DNA of 64,000 bases from Eledone cirrhosa (taxonomy: Eukaryota; Mollusca; Cephalopoda; Octopoda; Eledonidae). The notes beneath the pieces were generated by a model. It was given only the letters and a program-made list of their open reading frames with translations, did no database searches and was not told the origin of the DNA. Positions 1-18,000 of the stretch are shown in pieces (position 1 is the stretch's first letter; every line of letters starts with the position of its first letter). The stretch covers positions 295,775,670 to 295,839,669 of the forward strand of contig OZ024740.1 of assembly GCA_964016885.1 (NCBI GenBank), written 5' to 3'. The translations under genes and the position numbers were made by a program.

Positions 1-2
1 TA

Positions 3-3000
3 GGCACTGACTGGACCTGAGAATATATTATATAGACAATAAGTGTACCTAAGTATATATTATATAGAGAGTGAGTGTACTGAGAATATATTATATAGAC
101 AATGAGTGTACCTAAGAATATATTATATAGAGAGTGAGTGTACGCGAGAATATATTATATAGACAGTGAGTGTACCTAAGAATATATTATATAGACAGTG
201 AGTGTACCTAAGAATATATTATATAGACAGTGTGTGTACCTAAGAATATATTATATAGACAGTGAGTGTACCTAAGAATATATTATATAGACAGTGAGTG
301 TACCTAAGAATATATTATATAGACAGTGAGTGTACTGAATATATATTATATAGACAATGAGTGTACATAAGAATATATTATATAGACAGTGAGTGTACCT
401 AGCAATATATTATATAGAGAGTGAGTGTACCTAAGAATATATTATATAGACAGTAAGTGTACCTAACAATATATTATATAGACAGTGAGTGTACCTAAGA
501 ATATATTATATAGAGAGTGATTGTACCTGAGAATATATTATATAGAGATCGAGTGTACCCGAGAATATATTATATAGACAGTGAGGGTACCTAAGAATAT
601 ATTATATAGACAGTGAGTGTACCTAAGAATATATTATATAGACAGTGAGTGTACTGAATATATATTATATAGACAATGAGTGTACCTAAGAATATATTAT
701 ATAGACAGTGAGTGTACCTAAGAATATATTATATAGACAGAGAGTGTACCTAAGAATATATTATATAGACAGTGATTGTACCTAAGAATATATTATATAG
801 ACAGTGAGTGTACCTAAGAATATATTATATAGACAGTGAGTGTTCCTAAGAATATATTATATAGACAGTGAGTGTACTGAACATATATTATATAGACAAT
901 GAGTGTACCTAAGAATATATTATATAGACAGTGAGTGTATCTAACAATATATTATAGACAGTGAGTGTACCTAAGAATATATTATATAGACAGTAAGTGT
1001 AACTAAAAATATATTATATAGACAGTGAGTGTACCTAAGGATATATTATATAGAGAGTGATTGTACCTAACAATATATTATATAGAGAGTGAGTGTACCT
1101 AAGAATATATTATATAGGCACTGACTGGACCTGAGAATATATTATATAGACAATAAGTGTACCTATGAATATATTATATAGAGAGTGAGTGTAATGAGAA
1201 TATATTATATAGACAGTGAGTGTACTGAGAATATATTATATAGACAGTGAGTGTACCTAAGAATATATTATATAGTGAGTGAGTGTACCTAAGAATATAT
1301 TACATAGAGAGTGAGTGTACCTGAGAATATATTATATAGACAGTGAGTTTACCTAAGAATATATTATATAGATAGTGAGTGTACCTAAGAATATATTATA
1401 GAGACAGTGAGTGTACTGAAAATATATTATATAGACAGTGAGTGTACCTAAGAATATATTATATAGACAGTGAGTGTACCTGAGAATATATTATATAGAC
1501 AGTGAGTGTTCCTAAGAATATATTATATAGACAGCAAGTGTACTGAATATATATTATATAGACAATGAGTGTACCTAAGAATATGTTATATAGACAGTGA
1601 GTGTACCTAAGAATATATTATATAGACAGTGAGTGTACCAAAGAATATATTATATAGACAGTGAGTGTACCTGAGAATATATTATATAGACAGTGAGTGT
1701 ACCTAAGAATATATTATATAGATAGTGAGTGTATCCAAGAATATATTATATAGACAGTGAGTGTACCTGAGAATATATTATATTGTCAGTGAGTGTACCT
1801 AAGAATATATTATATAGACAGTGAATGTATACAAGAATATATTATATAGACAGTGAGTGTATCTGAGAATATATTATATAGACAGTGAGTGTACATAAGA
1901 ATATATTATATAGACAGTGAGTGTACCTAAGAATATATTAGATAGATAGTGAGTGTATCTAAGAATATATTATATAGATAGTGAGTGTATCTAAGAATAT
2001 ATTATATAGACAGTGAGTGTACCTAAGTATATATTATATATACAGTAATTGTACCTAAGAATATATTATATAGACAGTGAGTGTACCTAAGAATATATTA
2101 TATAGACAGTGTGTGTACCTAAGAATATATTATATAGACAGTGAGTGTACCTAAGAATATATTATATAGACAGTGAGTGTACCTAAGAATATATTATATA
2201 GACAGTGAGTGTTCCTAAGAATATATTATATAGACAGTGAGTGTACTGAATATATATTATATAGACAATGAGTGTACCTAAGAATATATTATATAGACAG
2301 TGAGTGTACCTAGCAATATATTATATAGAGAGTGAGTGTACCTAAGAATATATTATATAGACAGTAAGTGTACCTAACAATATATTATATAGAAAGTGAG
2401 TGTACCTAAGAATATATTATATAGAGAGTGATTGTACCTAAGAATATATTATATAGACAGTAAGTGTAACTAACAATATATTATATAGACAGTGAGTGTA
2501 CCTAAGAATATATTATATAGGCACTGACTGGACCTGAGAATATATTATATAGACAATAAGTGTACCTAAGAATATATTATATAGAGAGTGAGTGTACTGA
2601 GAATATATTATATAGACAGTGAGTGTACTGAGAATATATTATATAGACAGTGAGTGTACCTAAGAATATATTATATAGTGAGTGAGTGTACCTAAGAATA
2701 TATTACATAGACAGTGAGTGTACCTGAGAATATATTATATAGACAGTGAGTGTACCTAAGAAAATATTATATAGATAGTGAGGGTACCTAAGAATATATT
2801 ATATAGAGAGTGAGTCTACCTAAGAATATATTATATAGATAGTGAGTGTATCCAAGAATATATTATATAGACAGTGAGTGTACCTGAGAATATATTATAT
2901 TGTCAGTGAGTGTACCTAAGAATATATTATATAGACAGTGAATGTATACAAGAATATATTATATAGACAGTGAGTGTATCTGAGAATATATTATATAGAC

Positions 3001-6000
3001 AGTGAGTGTACATAAGAATATATTATATAGACAGTGAGTGTACCTAAGAATATATTAGATAGATAGTGAGTGTATCTAAGAATATATTATATAGATAGTG
3101 AGTGTATCTAAGAATATATTATATAGACAGTGAGTGTACCTAAGTATATATTATATATACAGTAATTGTACCTAAGAATATATTATATAGACAGTGAGTG
3201 TACCTAAGAATATATTATATAGACAGTGTGTGTACCTAAGAATATATTATATAGACAGTGAGTGTACCTAAGAATATATTATATAGACAGTGAGTGTACC
3301 TAAGAATATATTATATAGACAGTGAGTGTTCCTAAGAATATATTATATAGACAGTGAGTGTACTGAATATATATTATATAGACAATGAGTGTACCTAAGA
3401 ATATATTATATAGACAGTGAGTGTACCTAGCAATATATTATATAGAGAGTGAGTGTACCTAAGAATATATTATATAGACAGTAAGTGTACCTAACAATAT
3501 ATTATATAGACAGTGAGTGTACCTAAGAATATATTATATAGAGAGTGATTGTACCTAAGAATATATTATATAGACAGTAAGTGTAACTAACAATATATTA
3601 TATAGACAGTGAGTGTACCTAAGAATATATTATATAGACAGTGAGTGTACCTGAGAATATATTATATAGACAGTGAGTGTTCCTAAGAATATATTATATA
3701 GACAGCAAGTGTACTGAATATATATTATATAGACAATGAGTGTACCTAAGAATATGTTATATAGACAGTGAGTGTACCTAAGAATATATTATATAGACAG
3801 TGAGTGTACCAAAGAATATATTATATAGACAGTGAGTGTACCTGAGAATATATTATATAGACAGTGAGTGTACCTAAGAATATATTATATAGATAGTGAG
3901 TGTATCCAAGAATATATTATATAGACAGTGAGTGTACCTGAGAATATATTATATTGTCAGTGAGTGTACCTAAGAATATATTATATAGACAGTGAATGTA
4001 TACAAGAATATATATTATATAGACAGTGAGTGTACCTAAGAATATATTATATAGACAGTGAGTGTACCTAAGAATATATTATATAGACAGTGAGTGTTCC
4101 TAAGAATATATTATATAGACAGTGAGTGTACTGAATATATATTATATAGACAATGAGTGTACCTAAGAATATATTATATAGACAGTGAGTGTACCTAGCA
4201 ATATATTATATAGAGAGTGAGTGTACCTAAGAATATATTATATAGACAGTAAGTGTACCTAACAATATATTATATAGACAGTGAGTGTACCTAAGAATAT
4301 ATTATATAGAGAGTGATTGTACCTAAGAATATATTATATAGACAGTAAGTGTAACTAACAATATATTATATAGACAGTGAGTGTACCTAAGAATATATTA
4401 TATAGGCACTGACTGGACCTGAGAATATATTATATAGACAATAAGTGTACCTAAGAATATATTATATAGAGAGTGAGTGTACTGAGAATATATTATATAG
4501 ACAGTGAGTGTACTGAGAATATATTATATAGACAGTGAGTGTACCTAAGAATATATTATATAGTGAGTGAGTGTACCTAAGAATATATTACATAGACAGT
4601 GAGTGTACCTGAGAATATATTATATAGACAGTGAGTGTACCTAAGAATATATTATATAGATAGTGAGTGTACCTAAGAATATATTATATAGAGAGTGAGT
4701 CTACCTAAGAATATATTATATAGACAGTGAGTATACCTAAGAATATATTATATAGACAGTGAGTGTACCTGAGAATATATTATATAGACAGTGAGTGTAC
4801 CTAAGAATATATTATATAGATAGTGAGTGTACCTAAGAATATATTATATAGACAGTGAGTGTACCTAAGAATATATTATATAGATAGTGAGTGTACTGAA
4901 AATATATTATATAGACAGTGAGTGTACCTAAGAATATATTATATAGATAGTGAGTGTACTGAAAATATATTATATAGACAGTGAGTGTACCTAAGAATAT
5001 ATTATATAGACAGTGAGTGTACCTGAGAATATATTTTATAGACAGTGAGTGTTCCTAAGAATATATTATATAGACAGCAAGTGTACTGAATATATATTAT
5101 ATAGACAATGAGTGTACCTAAGAATATGTTATATAGACAGTGAGTGTACCTAAGAATATATTATATAGACAGTGAGTGTACCAAAGAATATATTATATAG
5201 ACAGTGAGTGTACCTAAGAATATATTATATAGACAGTGAGTGTACCTAAGAACATATTATATAGACATTGAGTGTTCCTAAGAATATATTATATAGACAG
5301 TGAGTGTACTGAATATATATTATATAGACAATGATTGTACCTAAGAATATATTATATAGACAGTGAATGTATACAAGAATATATTATATAGACAGTGAGT
5401 GTATCTGAGAATATATTATATAGACAGTGAGTGTACATAAGAATATATTATATAGACAGTGAGTGTACCTAAGAATATATTAGATAGATAGTGAGTGTAT
5501 CTAAGAATATATTATATAGATAGTGAGTGTATCCAAGAATATATTATATAGACAGTGAGTGTACCTGAGAATATATTATATTGTCAGTGAGTGTACCTAA
5601 GAATATATTATATAGACAGTGAATGTATACAAGAATATATTATATAGACAGTGAGTGTATCTGAGAATATATTATATAGACAGTGAGTGTACATAAGAAT
5701 ATATTATATAGACAGTGAGTGTACCTAAGAATATATTAGATAGATAGTGAGTGTATCTAAGAATATATTATATAGATAGTGAGTGTATCTAAGAATATAT
5801 TATATAGACAGTGAGTGTACCTAAGTATATATTATATATACAGTAATTGTACCTAAGAATATATTATATAGACAGTGAGTGTACCTAAGAATATATTATA
5901 TAGACAGTGTGTGTACCTAAGAATATATTATATAGACAGTGAGTGTACCTAAGAATATATTATATAGACAGTGAGTGTACCTAAGAATATATTATATAGA

Positions 6001-9000
6001 CAGTGAGTGTTCCTAAGAATATATTATATAGACAGTGAGTGTACTGAATATATATTATATAGACAATGAGTGTACCTAAGAATATATTATATAGACAGTG
6101 AGTGTACCTAGCAATATATTATATAGAGAGTGAGTGTACCTAAGAATATATTATATAGACAGTAAGTGTACCTAACAATATATTATATAGACAGTGAGTG
6201 TACCTAAGAATATATTATATAGAGAGTGATTGTACCTAAGAATATATTATATAGACAGTAAGTGTAACTAACAATATATTATATAGACAGTGAGTGTACC
6301 TAAGAATATATTATATAGACAGTGAGTGTACCTGAGAATATATTATATAGACAGTGAGTGTTCCTAAGAATATATTATATAGACAGCAAGTGTACTGAAT
6401 ATATATTATATAGACAATGAGTGTACCTAAGAATATGTTATATAGACAGTGAGTGTACCTAAGAATATATTATATAGACAGTGAGTGTACCAAAGAATAT
6501 ATTATATAGACAGTGAGTGTACCTGAGAATATATTATATAGACAGTGAGTGTACCTAAGAATATATTATATAGATAGTGAGTGTATCCAAGAATATATTA
6601 TATAGACAGTGAGTGTACCTGAGAATATATTATATTGTCAGTGAGTGTACCTAAGAATATATTATATAGACAGTGAATGTATACAAGAATATATATTATA
6701 TAGACAGTGAGTGTACCTAAGAATATATTATATAGACAGTGAGTGTACCTAAGAATATATTATATAGACAGTGAGTGTTCCTAAGAATATATTATATAGA
6801 CAGTGAGTGTACTGAATATATATTATATAGACAATGAGTGTACCTAAGAATATATTATATAGACAGTGAGTGTACCTAGCAATATATTATATAGAGAGTG
6901 AGTGTACCTAAGAATATATTATATAGACAGTAAGTGTACCTAACAATATATTATATAGACAGTGAGTGTACCTAAGAATATATTATATAGAGAGTGATTG
7001 TACCTAAGAATATATTATATAGACAGTAAGTGTAACTAACAATATATTATATAGACAGTGAGTGTACCTAAGAATATATTATATAGGCACTGACTGGACC
7101 TGAGAATATATTATATAGACAATAAGTGTACCTAAGAATATATTATATAGAGAGTGAGTGTACTGAGAATATATTATATAGACAGTGAGTGTACTGAGAA
7201 TATATTATATAGACAGTGAGTGTACCTAAGAATATATTATATAGTGAGTGAGTGTACCTAAGAATATATTACATAGACAGTGAGTGTACCTGAGAATATA
7301 TTATATAGACAGTGAGTGTACCTAAGAATATATTATATAGATAGTGAGTGTACCTAAGAATATATTATATAGAGAGTGAGTCTACCTAAGAATATATTAT
7401 ATAGACAGTGAGTATACCTAAGAATATATTATATAGACAGTGAGTGTACCTGAGAATATATTATATAGACAGTGAGTGTACCTAAGAATATATTATATAG
7501 ATAGTGAGTGTACCTAAGAATATATTATATAGACAGTGAGTGTACCTAAGAATATATTATATAGATAGTGAGTGTACTGAAAATATATTATATAGACAGT
7601 GAGTGTACCTAAGAATATATTATATAGATAGTGAGTGTACTGAAAATATATTATATAGACAGTGAGTGTACCTAAGAATATATTATATAGACAGTGAGTG
7701 TACCTGAGAATATATTTTATAGACAGTGAGTGTTCCTAAGAATATATTATATAGACAGCAAGTGTACTGAATATATATTATATAGACAATGAGTGTACCT
7801 AAGAATATGTTATATAGACAGTGAGTGTACCTAAGAATATATTATATAGACAGTGAGTGTACCAAAGAATATATTATATAGACAGTGAGTGTACCTAAGA
7901 ATATATTATATAGACAGTGAGTGTACCTAAGAACATATTATATAGACATTGAGTGTTCCTAAGAATATATTATATAGACAGTGAGTGTACTGAATATATA
8001 TTATATAGACAATGATTGTACCTAAGAATATATTATATAGACAGTGAGTGTATATAACCATATATTATATAGACAGTGAGTGTACCTAAGAATATATTAT
8101 ATAGAGAGTGCGTGTACTGAATATATATTATATAGACAATGAGTGTACCTAAGAATATATTATATAGAGAGTGAGTGTACCTAAGAATATATTATATAGA
8201 CAGTGAGTGTACCTAAGAATATATTATATAGACAGTGAGTGTACCTAAGAATATATTATATAGACAGTGAGTGTACCTAACAATATATTATATAGACAGT
8301 GAGTGTACCTAAGAATATATTATATAGCGAGTGATTGTACCTAAGAATATATTATATAGACAGTGAGTGTACCTAATAATATATTATATAGACAGTGATT
8401 GTACCTAAGAATATATTAAATAGGCACTGACTGGACCTGAGAATATATTATATAGACAATAAGTGTACCTAAGAATATATTATATAGAGAGTGAGTGTAC
8501 TGAGAATATATTATATAGACAGTGAGTGTACTGAGAATATATTATATAGACAGTGAGTGTACCTAAGAATATATTATATAGAGAGTGAGTGTACCCGAGA
8601 ATATATTATATAGACAGTGAGTGTACCTAAGAATATATTATATAGACAGTCAGTGTACCTAAGAATATATTATATAGACAGTGAGTGTACTGAGAATATA
8701 TTATATAGACAGTGAGTGTAGCTAAGAATATATTATATAGACAGTGAGTGTTCCTAAGAATATATTATATAGACAGTGAGTGTACGTAAGAATATATTAT
8801 ATAGACAGTGAGTGTACCTAAGAACATATTATATAGACAGTGAGTGTTCTTAAGAATATATTATATAGACAGTGAGTGTACTGAATATATATTATATAGA
8901 CAATGAGTGTACCTAAGAATATGTTATATAGACAGTGAGTGTACGTAAGAATATATTATATAGACAGTGAGTGTACCTAAGAACATATTATATAGACAGT

Positions 9001-12000
9001 GAGTGTTCTTAAGAATATATTATATAGACAGTGAGTGTACTGAATATATATTATATAGACAATGAGTGTACCTAAGAATATATTAAATAGACAGTGAGTG
9101 TACATAACAATATATTATATAGACAGTGAGTGTACCTAAGAATATATTATATATGCAGTAAATGTACCTAACAATATATTATATAGACAGTGAGTGTACC
9201 TAAGAATATATTATATAGAGAGTGAGTGTACTGAATATATATTATATAGACAATGAGTGTACCTAAGAATATATTATATAGAGAGTGAGTGTACCTAAGA
9301 ATATATTATATAGATAGTGAGTGTACCTGAGAATATATTATATAGACAGTGAGTATTCCTAAGAATATATTATATAGACAGCAAGTGTACTGAATATATA
9401 TTATATAGAAAATGAGTGTACCTAATAATATATTATATAGACAGTGAGTGTATCTAATAATATATTATATAGACAGTGATTGTACCTAAGGATATGTTAT
9501 ATAGACAGTGAGTGTTCCGAAGAATATATTATATAGACAGTGAGTGTACTGAATATATATTATATAGACAATGAGTGTACCTAAGAATATATTATATAGA
9601 CAGTGAGTGTACCTAAGAATATATTATATAGACAGTGAGTGTACCTGAGAATATATTATATAGATAGTGAGTGTACCTAACAATATATTATATAGACAGT
9701 GAGTGTACCTAACATTATATAGACAGTGAGTGTACCTAAGAATATATTATATAGAGAGTGAGTGTACCTAAGAATATATTGTATAGAGAGTGAGTGTACC
9801 TAAGAATATATTATATAGAGAGTGAGTGTACCTAAGAATATATTATATAGACAGTGAGTGTACCTGAGAATATATTATATAGACAGTAAGTGTAACTAAC
9901 AATATATTATATAGACAGTGAGTGTACCTAAGAATATATTATATAGGCACTGACTGGACCTGAGAATATATTATATAGACAATAAGTGTACCTAAGAATA
10001 TATTATATAGAGAGTGAGTGTACTGAGAATATATTATATAGACAGTGAGTGTACTGAGAATATATTATATAGACAGTGAGTGTACCTAAGAATATATTAT
10101 ATAGTGAGTGAGTGTACCTAAGAATATATTACATAGACAGTGAGTGTACCTGAGAATATATTATATAGACAGTGAGTGTACCTAAGAATATATTATATAG
10201 ATAGTGAGTGTACCTAAGAATATATTATATAGAGAGTGAGTCTACCTAAGAATATATTATATAGACAGTGAGTATACCTAAGAATATATTATATAGACAG
10301 TGAGTGTACCTGAGAATATATTATATAGACAGTGAGTGTACCTAAGAATATATTATATAGATAGTGAGTGTACCTAAGAATATATTATATAGACAGTGAG
10401 TGTACCTAAGAATATATTATATAGATAGTGAGTGTACTGAAAATATATTATATAGACAGTGAGTGTACCTAAGAATATATTATATAGACAGTGAGTGTAC
10501 CTGAGAATATATTTTATAGACAGTGAGTGTTCCTAAGAATATATTATATAGACAGCAAGTGTACTGAATATATATTATATAGACAATGAGTGTACCTAAG
10601 AATATGTTATATAGACAGTGAGTGTACCTAAGAATATATTATATAGACAGTGAGTGTACCAAAGAATATATTATATAGACAGTGAGTGTACCTAAGAATA
10701 TATTATATAGACAGTGAGTGTACCTAAGAACATATTATATAGACATTGAGTGTTCCTAAGAATATATTATATAGACAGTGAGTGTACTGAATATATATTA
10801 TATAGACAATGATTGTACCTAAGAATATATTATATAGACAGTGAGTGTATATAACCATATATTATATAGACAGTGAGTGTACCTAAGAATATATTATATA
10901 GAGAGTGCGTGTACTGAATATATATTATATAGACAATGAGTGTACCTAAGAATATATTATATAGAGAGTGAGTGTACCTAAGAATATATTATATAGACAG
11001 TGAGTGCACCTAAGAATATATTATATAGACAGTGAGTGTACCTAAGAATATATTATATAGACAGTGAGTGTACCTAACAATATATTATATAGACAGTGAG
11101 TGTACCTAAGAATATATTATATAGCGAGTGATTGTACCTAAGAATATATTATATAGACAGTGAGTGACCTAATAATATATTATATAGACAGTGATTGTAC
11201 CTAAGAATATATTAAATAGGCACTGACTGGACCTGAGAATATATTATATAGACAATAAGTGTACCTAAGAATATATTATATAGAGAGTGAGTGTACTGAG
11301 AATATATTATATAGACAGTGAGTGTACTGAGAATATATTATATAGACAGTGAGTGTACCTAAGAATATATTATATAGAGAGTGAGTGTACCCGAGAATAT
11401 ATTATATAGACAGTGAGTGTACCTAAGAATATATTATATAGACAGTCAGTGTACCTAAGAATATATTATATAGACAGTGAGTGTACTGAGAATATATTAT
11501 ATAGACAGTGAGTGTAGCTAAGAATATATTATATAGACAGTGAGTGTTCCTAAGAATATATTATATAGACAGCAAGTGTACTGAATATATATTATATAGA
11601 CAATGAGTGTACCTAAGAATATGTTATATAGACAGTGAGTGTACGTAAGAATATATTATATAGACAGTGAGTGTACCTAAGAACATATTATATAGACAGT
11701 GAGTGTTCCTAAGAATATATTATATAGACAGTGAGTGTACTGAATATATATTATATAGACAATGAGTGTACCTAAGAATATATTAAATAGACAGTGAGTG
11801 TACATAACAATATATTATATAGACAGTGAGTGTACCTAAGAATATATTATATATGCAGTAAATGTACCTAACAATATATTATATAGACAGTGAGTGTACC
11901 TAAGAATATATTATATAGAGAGTGAGTGTACTGAATATATATTATATAGACAATGAGTGTACCTAAGAATATATTATATAGAGAGTGAGTGTACCTAAGA

Positions 12001-15000
12001 ATATATTATATAGATAGTGAGTGTACCTGAGAATATATTATATAGACAGTGAGTATTCCTAAGAATATATTATATAGACAGCAAGTGTACTGAATATATA
12101 TTATATAGAAAATGAGTGTACCTAATAATATATTATATAGACAGTGAGTGTATCTAATAATATATTATATAGAAAGTGATTGTACCTAAGGATATGTTAT
12201 ATAGACAGTGAGTGTTCCGAAGAATATATTATATAGACAGTGAGTGTACTGAATATATATTATATAGACAATGAGTGTACCTAAGAATATATTATATAGA
12301 CAGTGAGTGTACCTAAGAATATATTATATAGACAGTGAGTGTACCTGAGAATATATTATATAGATAGTGAGTGTACCTAACAATATATTATATAGACAGT
12401 GAGTGTACCTAACATTATATAGACAGTGAGTGTACCTAAGAATATATTATATAGAGAGTGAGTGTACCTAAGAATATATTGTATAGAGAGTGAGTGTACC
12501 TAAGAATATATTATATAGAGAGTGAGTGTACCTAAGAATATATTATATAGACAGTGAGTGTACCTGAGAATATATTATATAGACAGTAAGTGTAACTAAC
12601 AATATATTATATAGACAGTGAGTGTACCTAAGAATATATTATATAGGCACTGACTGGACCTGAGAATATATTATATAGACAATAAGTGTACCTAAGAATA
12701 TATTATATAGAGAGTGAGTGTACTGAGAATATATTATATAGACAGTGAGTGTACTGAGAATATATTATATAGACAATGAGTGTACCTAAGAATATATTAT
12801 ATAGTGAGTGAGTGTACCTAAGAATATATTACATAGACAGTGAGTGTACCTGATAATATATTATATAGACAGTGAGTGTACCTAAGAATATATTATATAG
12901 ATAGTGAGTGTACCTAAGAATATATTATATAGAGAGTGAGTCTACCTAAGAATATATTATATAGACAGTGAGTATACCTAAGAATATATTATATAGACAG
13001 TGAGTGTACCTGAGAATATATTATATAGACAGTGAGTGTACCTAAGAATATATTATATAGATAGTGAGTGTACCTAAGAATATATTATATAGACAGTGAG
13101 TGTACCTAAGAATATATTATATAGATAGTGAGTGTACTGAAAATATATTATATAGACAGTGAGTGTACCTAAGAATATATTATATAGACAGTGAGTGTAC
13201 CTGAGAATATATTTTATAGACAGTGAGTGTTCCTAAGAATATATTATATAGACAGCAAGTGTACTGAATATATATTATATAGACAATGAGTGTACCTAAG
13301 AATATGTTATATAGACAGTGAGTGTACCTAAGAATATATTATATAGACAGTGAGTGTACCAAAGAATATATTATATAGACAGTGAGTGTACCTAAGAATA
13401 TATTATATAGACAGTGAGTGTACCTAAGAACATATTATATAGACATTGAGTGTTCCTAAGAATATATTATATAGACAGTGAGTGTACTGAATATATATTA
13501 TATAGACAATGATTGTACCTAAGAATATATTATATAGACAGTGAGTGTATATAACCATATATTATATAGACAGTGAGTGTACCTAAGAATATATTATATA
13601 GAGAGTGCGTGTACTGAATATATATTATATAGACAATGAGTGTACCTAAGAATATATTATATAGAGAGTGAGTGTACCTAAGAATATATTATATAGACAG
13701 TGAGTGTACCTAAGAATATATTATATAGACAGTGAGTGTACCTAAGAATATATTATATAGACAGTGAGTGTACCTAACAATATATTATATAGACAGTGAG
13801 TGTACCTAAGAATATATTATATAGCGAGTGATTGTACCTAAGAATATATTATATAGACAGTGAGTGTACCTAATAATATATTATATAGACAGTGATTGTA
13901 CCTAAGAATATATTAAATAGGCACTGACTGGACCTGAGAATATATTATATAGACAATAAGTGTACCTAAGAATATATTATATAGAGAGTGAGTGTACTGA
14001 GAATATATTATATAGACAGTGAGTGTACTGAGAATATATTATATAGACAGTGAGTGTACCTAAGAATATATTATATAGAGAGTGAGTGTACCCGAGAATA
14101 TATTATATAGACAGTGAGTGTACCTAAGAATATATTATATAGGCAGTCAGTGTACCTAAGAATATATTATATAGACAGTGAGTGTACTGAGAATATATTA
14201 TATAGACAGTGAGTGTAGCTAAGAATATATTATATAGACAGGGAGTGTATCTGAGAATATATTATATAGACAGTGAGTGTAGCTAAGAATATATTATATA
14301 GCTAGTGAGTGTACCTGAGAATATATTATATAGACAGTGAGTGTTCCTAAGAATATATTATATAGACAGCAAGTGTACTGAATATATATTATATAGACAA
14401 TGAGTGTACCTAAGAATATATTATATAGACAGTGAGTGTACCTAAGAATATATTATATAGACAGAGAGTGTACCTAAGAATATATTATATAGACAGTGAG
14501 TGTACCTAAGAATATATTATATAGACAGTGAATGTACCTAAGAATATATTATATAGACAGTGATTGATCCTAAGAATATATTATATAGACAGTGAGTGTA
14601 CCTAACAATATATTATATAGAGAGTGAGTGTACCTAAGAATATATTATATAGGCACTGACTGGACCTGAGAATATATTATATAGACAATAAGTGTACCTA
14701 AGAATATATTATATAGAGAGTGAGTGTACTGAGAATATATTATATAGACAGTGAGTGTACTGAGAATATATTATATAGACAGTGAGTGTACCTAAGAATA
14801 TATTATATAGAGAGTGAGTGTACCTAAGAATATATTATATAGACAGTGAGTATACCTAAGAATATATTATATAGAGAGTGAGTCTACCTAAGAATATATT
14901 ATATAGACAGTGAGTGTACCTAAGAATATATTATATAGACAGTGAGTGTACCTGAGGATATATTATATAGACAGTGAGTGTACCTAAGAATATATTATAT

Positions 15001-18000
15001 AGATAGTGAGTGTACCTAAGAATATATTATATAGACAGTGAGTGTACCTAAGAATATATTATATAGATAGTGAGTGTACTGAGAATATATTATATAGACA
15101 GTGAGTGTACCTACGAATATATTATATAGACAGTGAGTGTACCAAAGAATATATTATATAGACAGTGAGTGTACGTAAGAATATATTATATAGACAGTGA
15201 GTGTACCTAAGAACATATTATATAGACAGTGAGTGTTCCTAAGAATATATTATATAGACAGTGAGTGTACTGAATATATATTATATAGACAATGAGTGTA
15301 CCTAAGAATATATTAAATAGACAGTGAGTGTACATAACAATATATTATATAGACAGTGAGTGTACCTAAGAATATATTATATATGCAGTAAATGTACCTA
15401 ACAATATATTATATAGACAGTGAGTGTACCTAAGAATATATTATATAGAGAGTGAGTGTACTGAATATATATTATATAGACAATGAGTGTACCTAAGAAT
15501 ATATTATATAGAGAGTGAGTGTACCTAAGAATATATTATATAGATAGTGAGTGTACCTGAGAATATATTATATAGACAGTGAGTATTCCTAAGAATATAT
15601 TATATAGACAGCAAGTGTACTGAATATATATTATATAGAAAATGAGTGTACCTAATAATATATTATATAGACAGTGAGTGTATCTAATAATATATTATAT
15701 AGAAAGTGATTGTACCTAAGGATATGTTATATAGACAGTGAGTGTTCCGAAGAATATATTATATAGACAGTGAGTGTACTGAATATATATTATATAGACA
15801 ATGAGTGTACCTAAGAATATATTATATAGACAGTGAGTGTACCTAAGAATATATTATATAGACAGTGAGTGTACCTGAGAATATATTATATAGATAGTGA
15901 GTGTACCTAACAATATATTATATAGACAGTGAGTGTACCTAACATTATATAGACAGTGAGTGTACCTAAGAATATATTATATAGAGAGTGAGTGTACCTA
16001 AGAATATATTGTATAGAGAGTGAGTGTACCTAAGAATATATTATATAGAGAGTGAGTGTACCTAAGAATATATTATATAGACAGTGAGTGTACCTGAGAA
16101 TATATTATATAGACAGTAAGTGTAACTAACAATATATTATATAGACAGTGAGTGTACCTAAGAATATATTATATAGGCACTGACTGGACCTGAGAATATA
16201 TTATATAGACAATAAGTGTACCTAAGAATATATTATATAGAGAGTGAGTGTACTGAGAATATATTATATAGACAGTGAGTGTACTGAGAATATATTATAT
16301 AGACAATGAGTGTACCTAGGAATATATTATATAGTGAGTGAGTGTACCTAAGAATATATTACATAGACAGTGAGTGTACCTGATAATATATTATATAGAC
16401 AGTGAGTGTACCTAAGAATATATTATATAGATAGTGAGTGTACCTAAGAATATATTATATAGAGAGTGAGTCTACCTAAGAATATATTATATAGACAGTG
16501 AGTATACCTAAGAATATATTATATAGACAGTGAGTGTACCTGAGAATATATTATATAGACAGTGAGTGTACCTAAGAATATATTATATAGATAGTGAGTG
16601 TACCTAAGAATATATTATATAGACAGTGAGTGTACCTAAGAATATATTATATAGATAGTGAGTGTACTGAAAATATATTATATAGACAGTGAGTGTACCT
16701 AAGAATATATTATATAGACAGTGAGTGTACCTGAGAATATATTTTATAGACAGTGAGTGTTCCTAAGAATATATTATATAGACAGCAAGTGTACTGAATA
16801 TATATTATATAGACAATGAGTGTACCTAAGAATATGTTATATAGACAGTGAGTGTACCTAAGAATATATTATATAGACAGTGAGTGTACCAAAGAATATA
16901 TTATATAGACAGTGAGTGTACCTAAGAATATATTATATAGACAGTGAGTGTACCTAAGAACATATTATATAGACATTGAGTGTTCCTAAGAATATATTAT
17001 ATAGACAGTGAGTGTACTGAATATATATTATATAGACAATGATTGTACCTAAGAATATATTATATAGACAGTGAGTGTATATAACCATATATTATATAGA
17101 CAGTGAGTGTACCTAAGAATATATTATATAGAGAGTGCGTGTACTGAATATATATTATATAGACAATGAGTGTACCTAAGAATATATTATATAGAGAGTG
17201 AGTGTACCTAAGAATATATTATATAGACAGTGAGTGTACCTAAGAATATATTATATAGACAGTGAGTGTACCTAAGAATATATTATATAGACAGTGAGTG
17301 TACCTAACAATATATTATATAGACAGTGAGTGTACCTAAGAATATATTATATAGCGAGTGATTGTACCTAAGAATATATTATATAGACAGTGAGTGTACC
17401 TAATAATATATTATATAGACAGTGATTGTACCTAAGAATATATTAAATAGGCACTGACTGGACCTGAGAATATATTATATAGACAATAAGTGTACCTAAG
17501 AATATATTATATAGAGAGTGAGTGTACTGAGAATATATTATATAGACAGTGAGTGTACTGAGAATATATTATATAGACAGTGAGTGTACCTAAGAATATA
17601 TTATATAGAGAGTGAGTGTACCCGAGAATATATTATATAGACAGTGAGTGTACCTAAGAATATATTATATAGGCAGTCAGTGTACCTAAGAATATATTAT
17701 ATAGACAGTGAGTGTACTGAGAATATATTATATAGACAGTGAGTGTAGCTAAGAATATATTATATAGACAGGGAGTGTATCTGAGAATATATTATATAGA
17801 CAGTGAGTGTAGCTAAGAATATATTATATAGCTAGTGAGTGTACCTGAGAATATATTATATAGACAGTGAGTGTTCCTAAGAATATATTATATAGACAGC
17901 AAGTGTACTGAATATATATTATATAGACAATGAGTGTACCTAAGAATATATTATATAGACAGTGAGTGTACCTAAGAATATATTATATAGACAGAGAGTG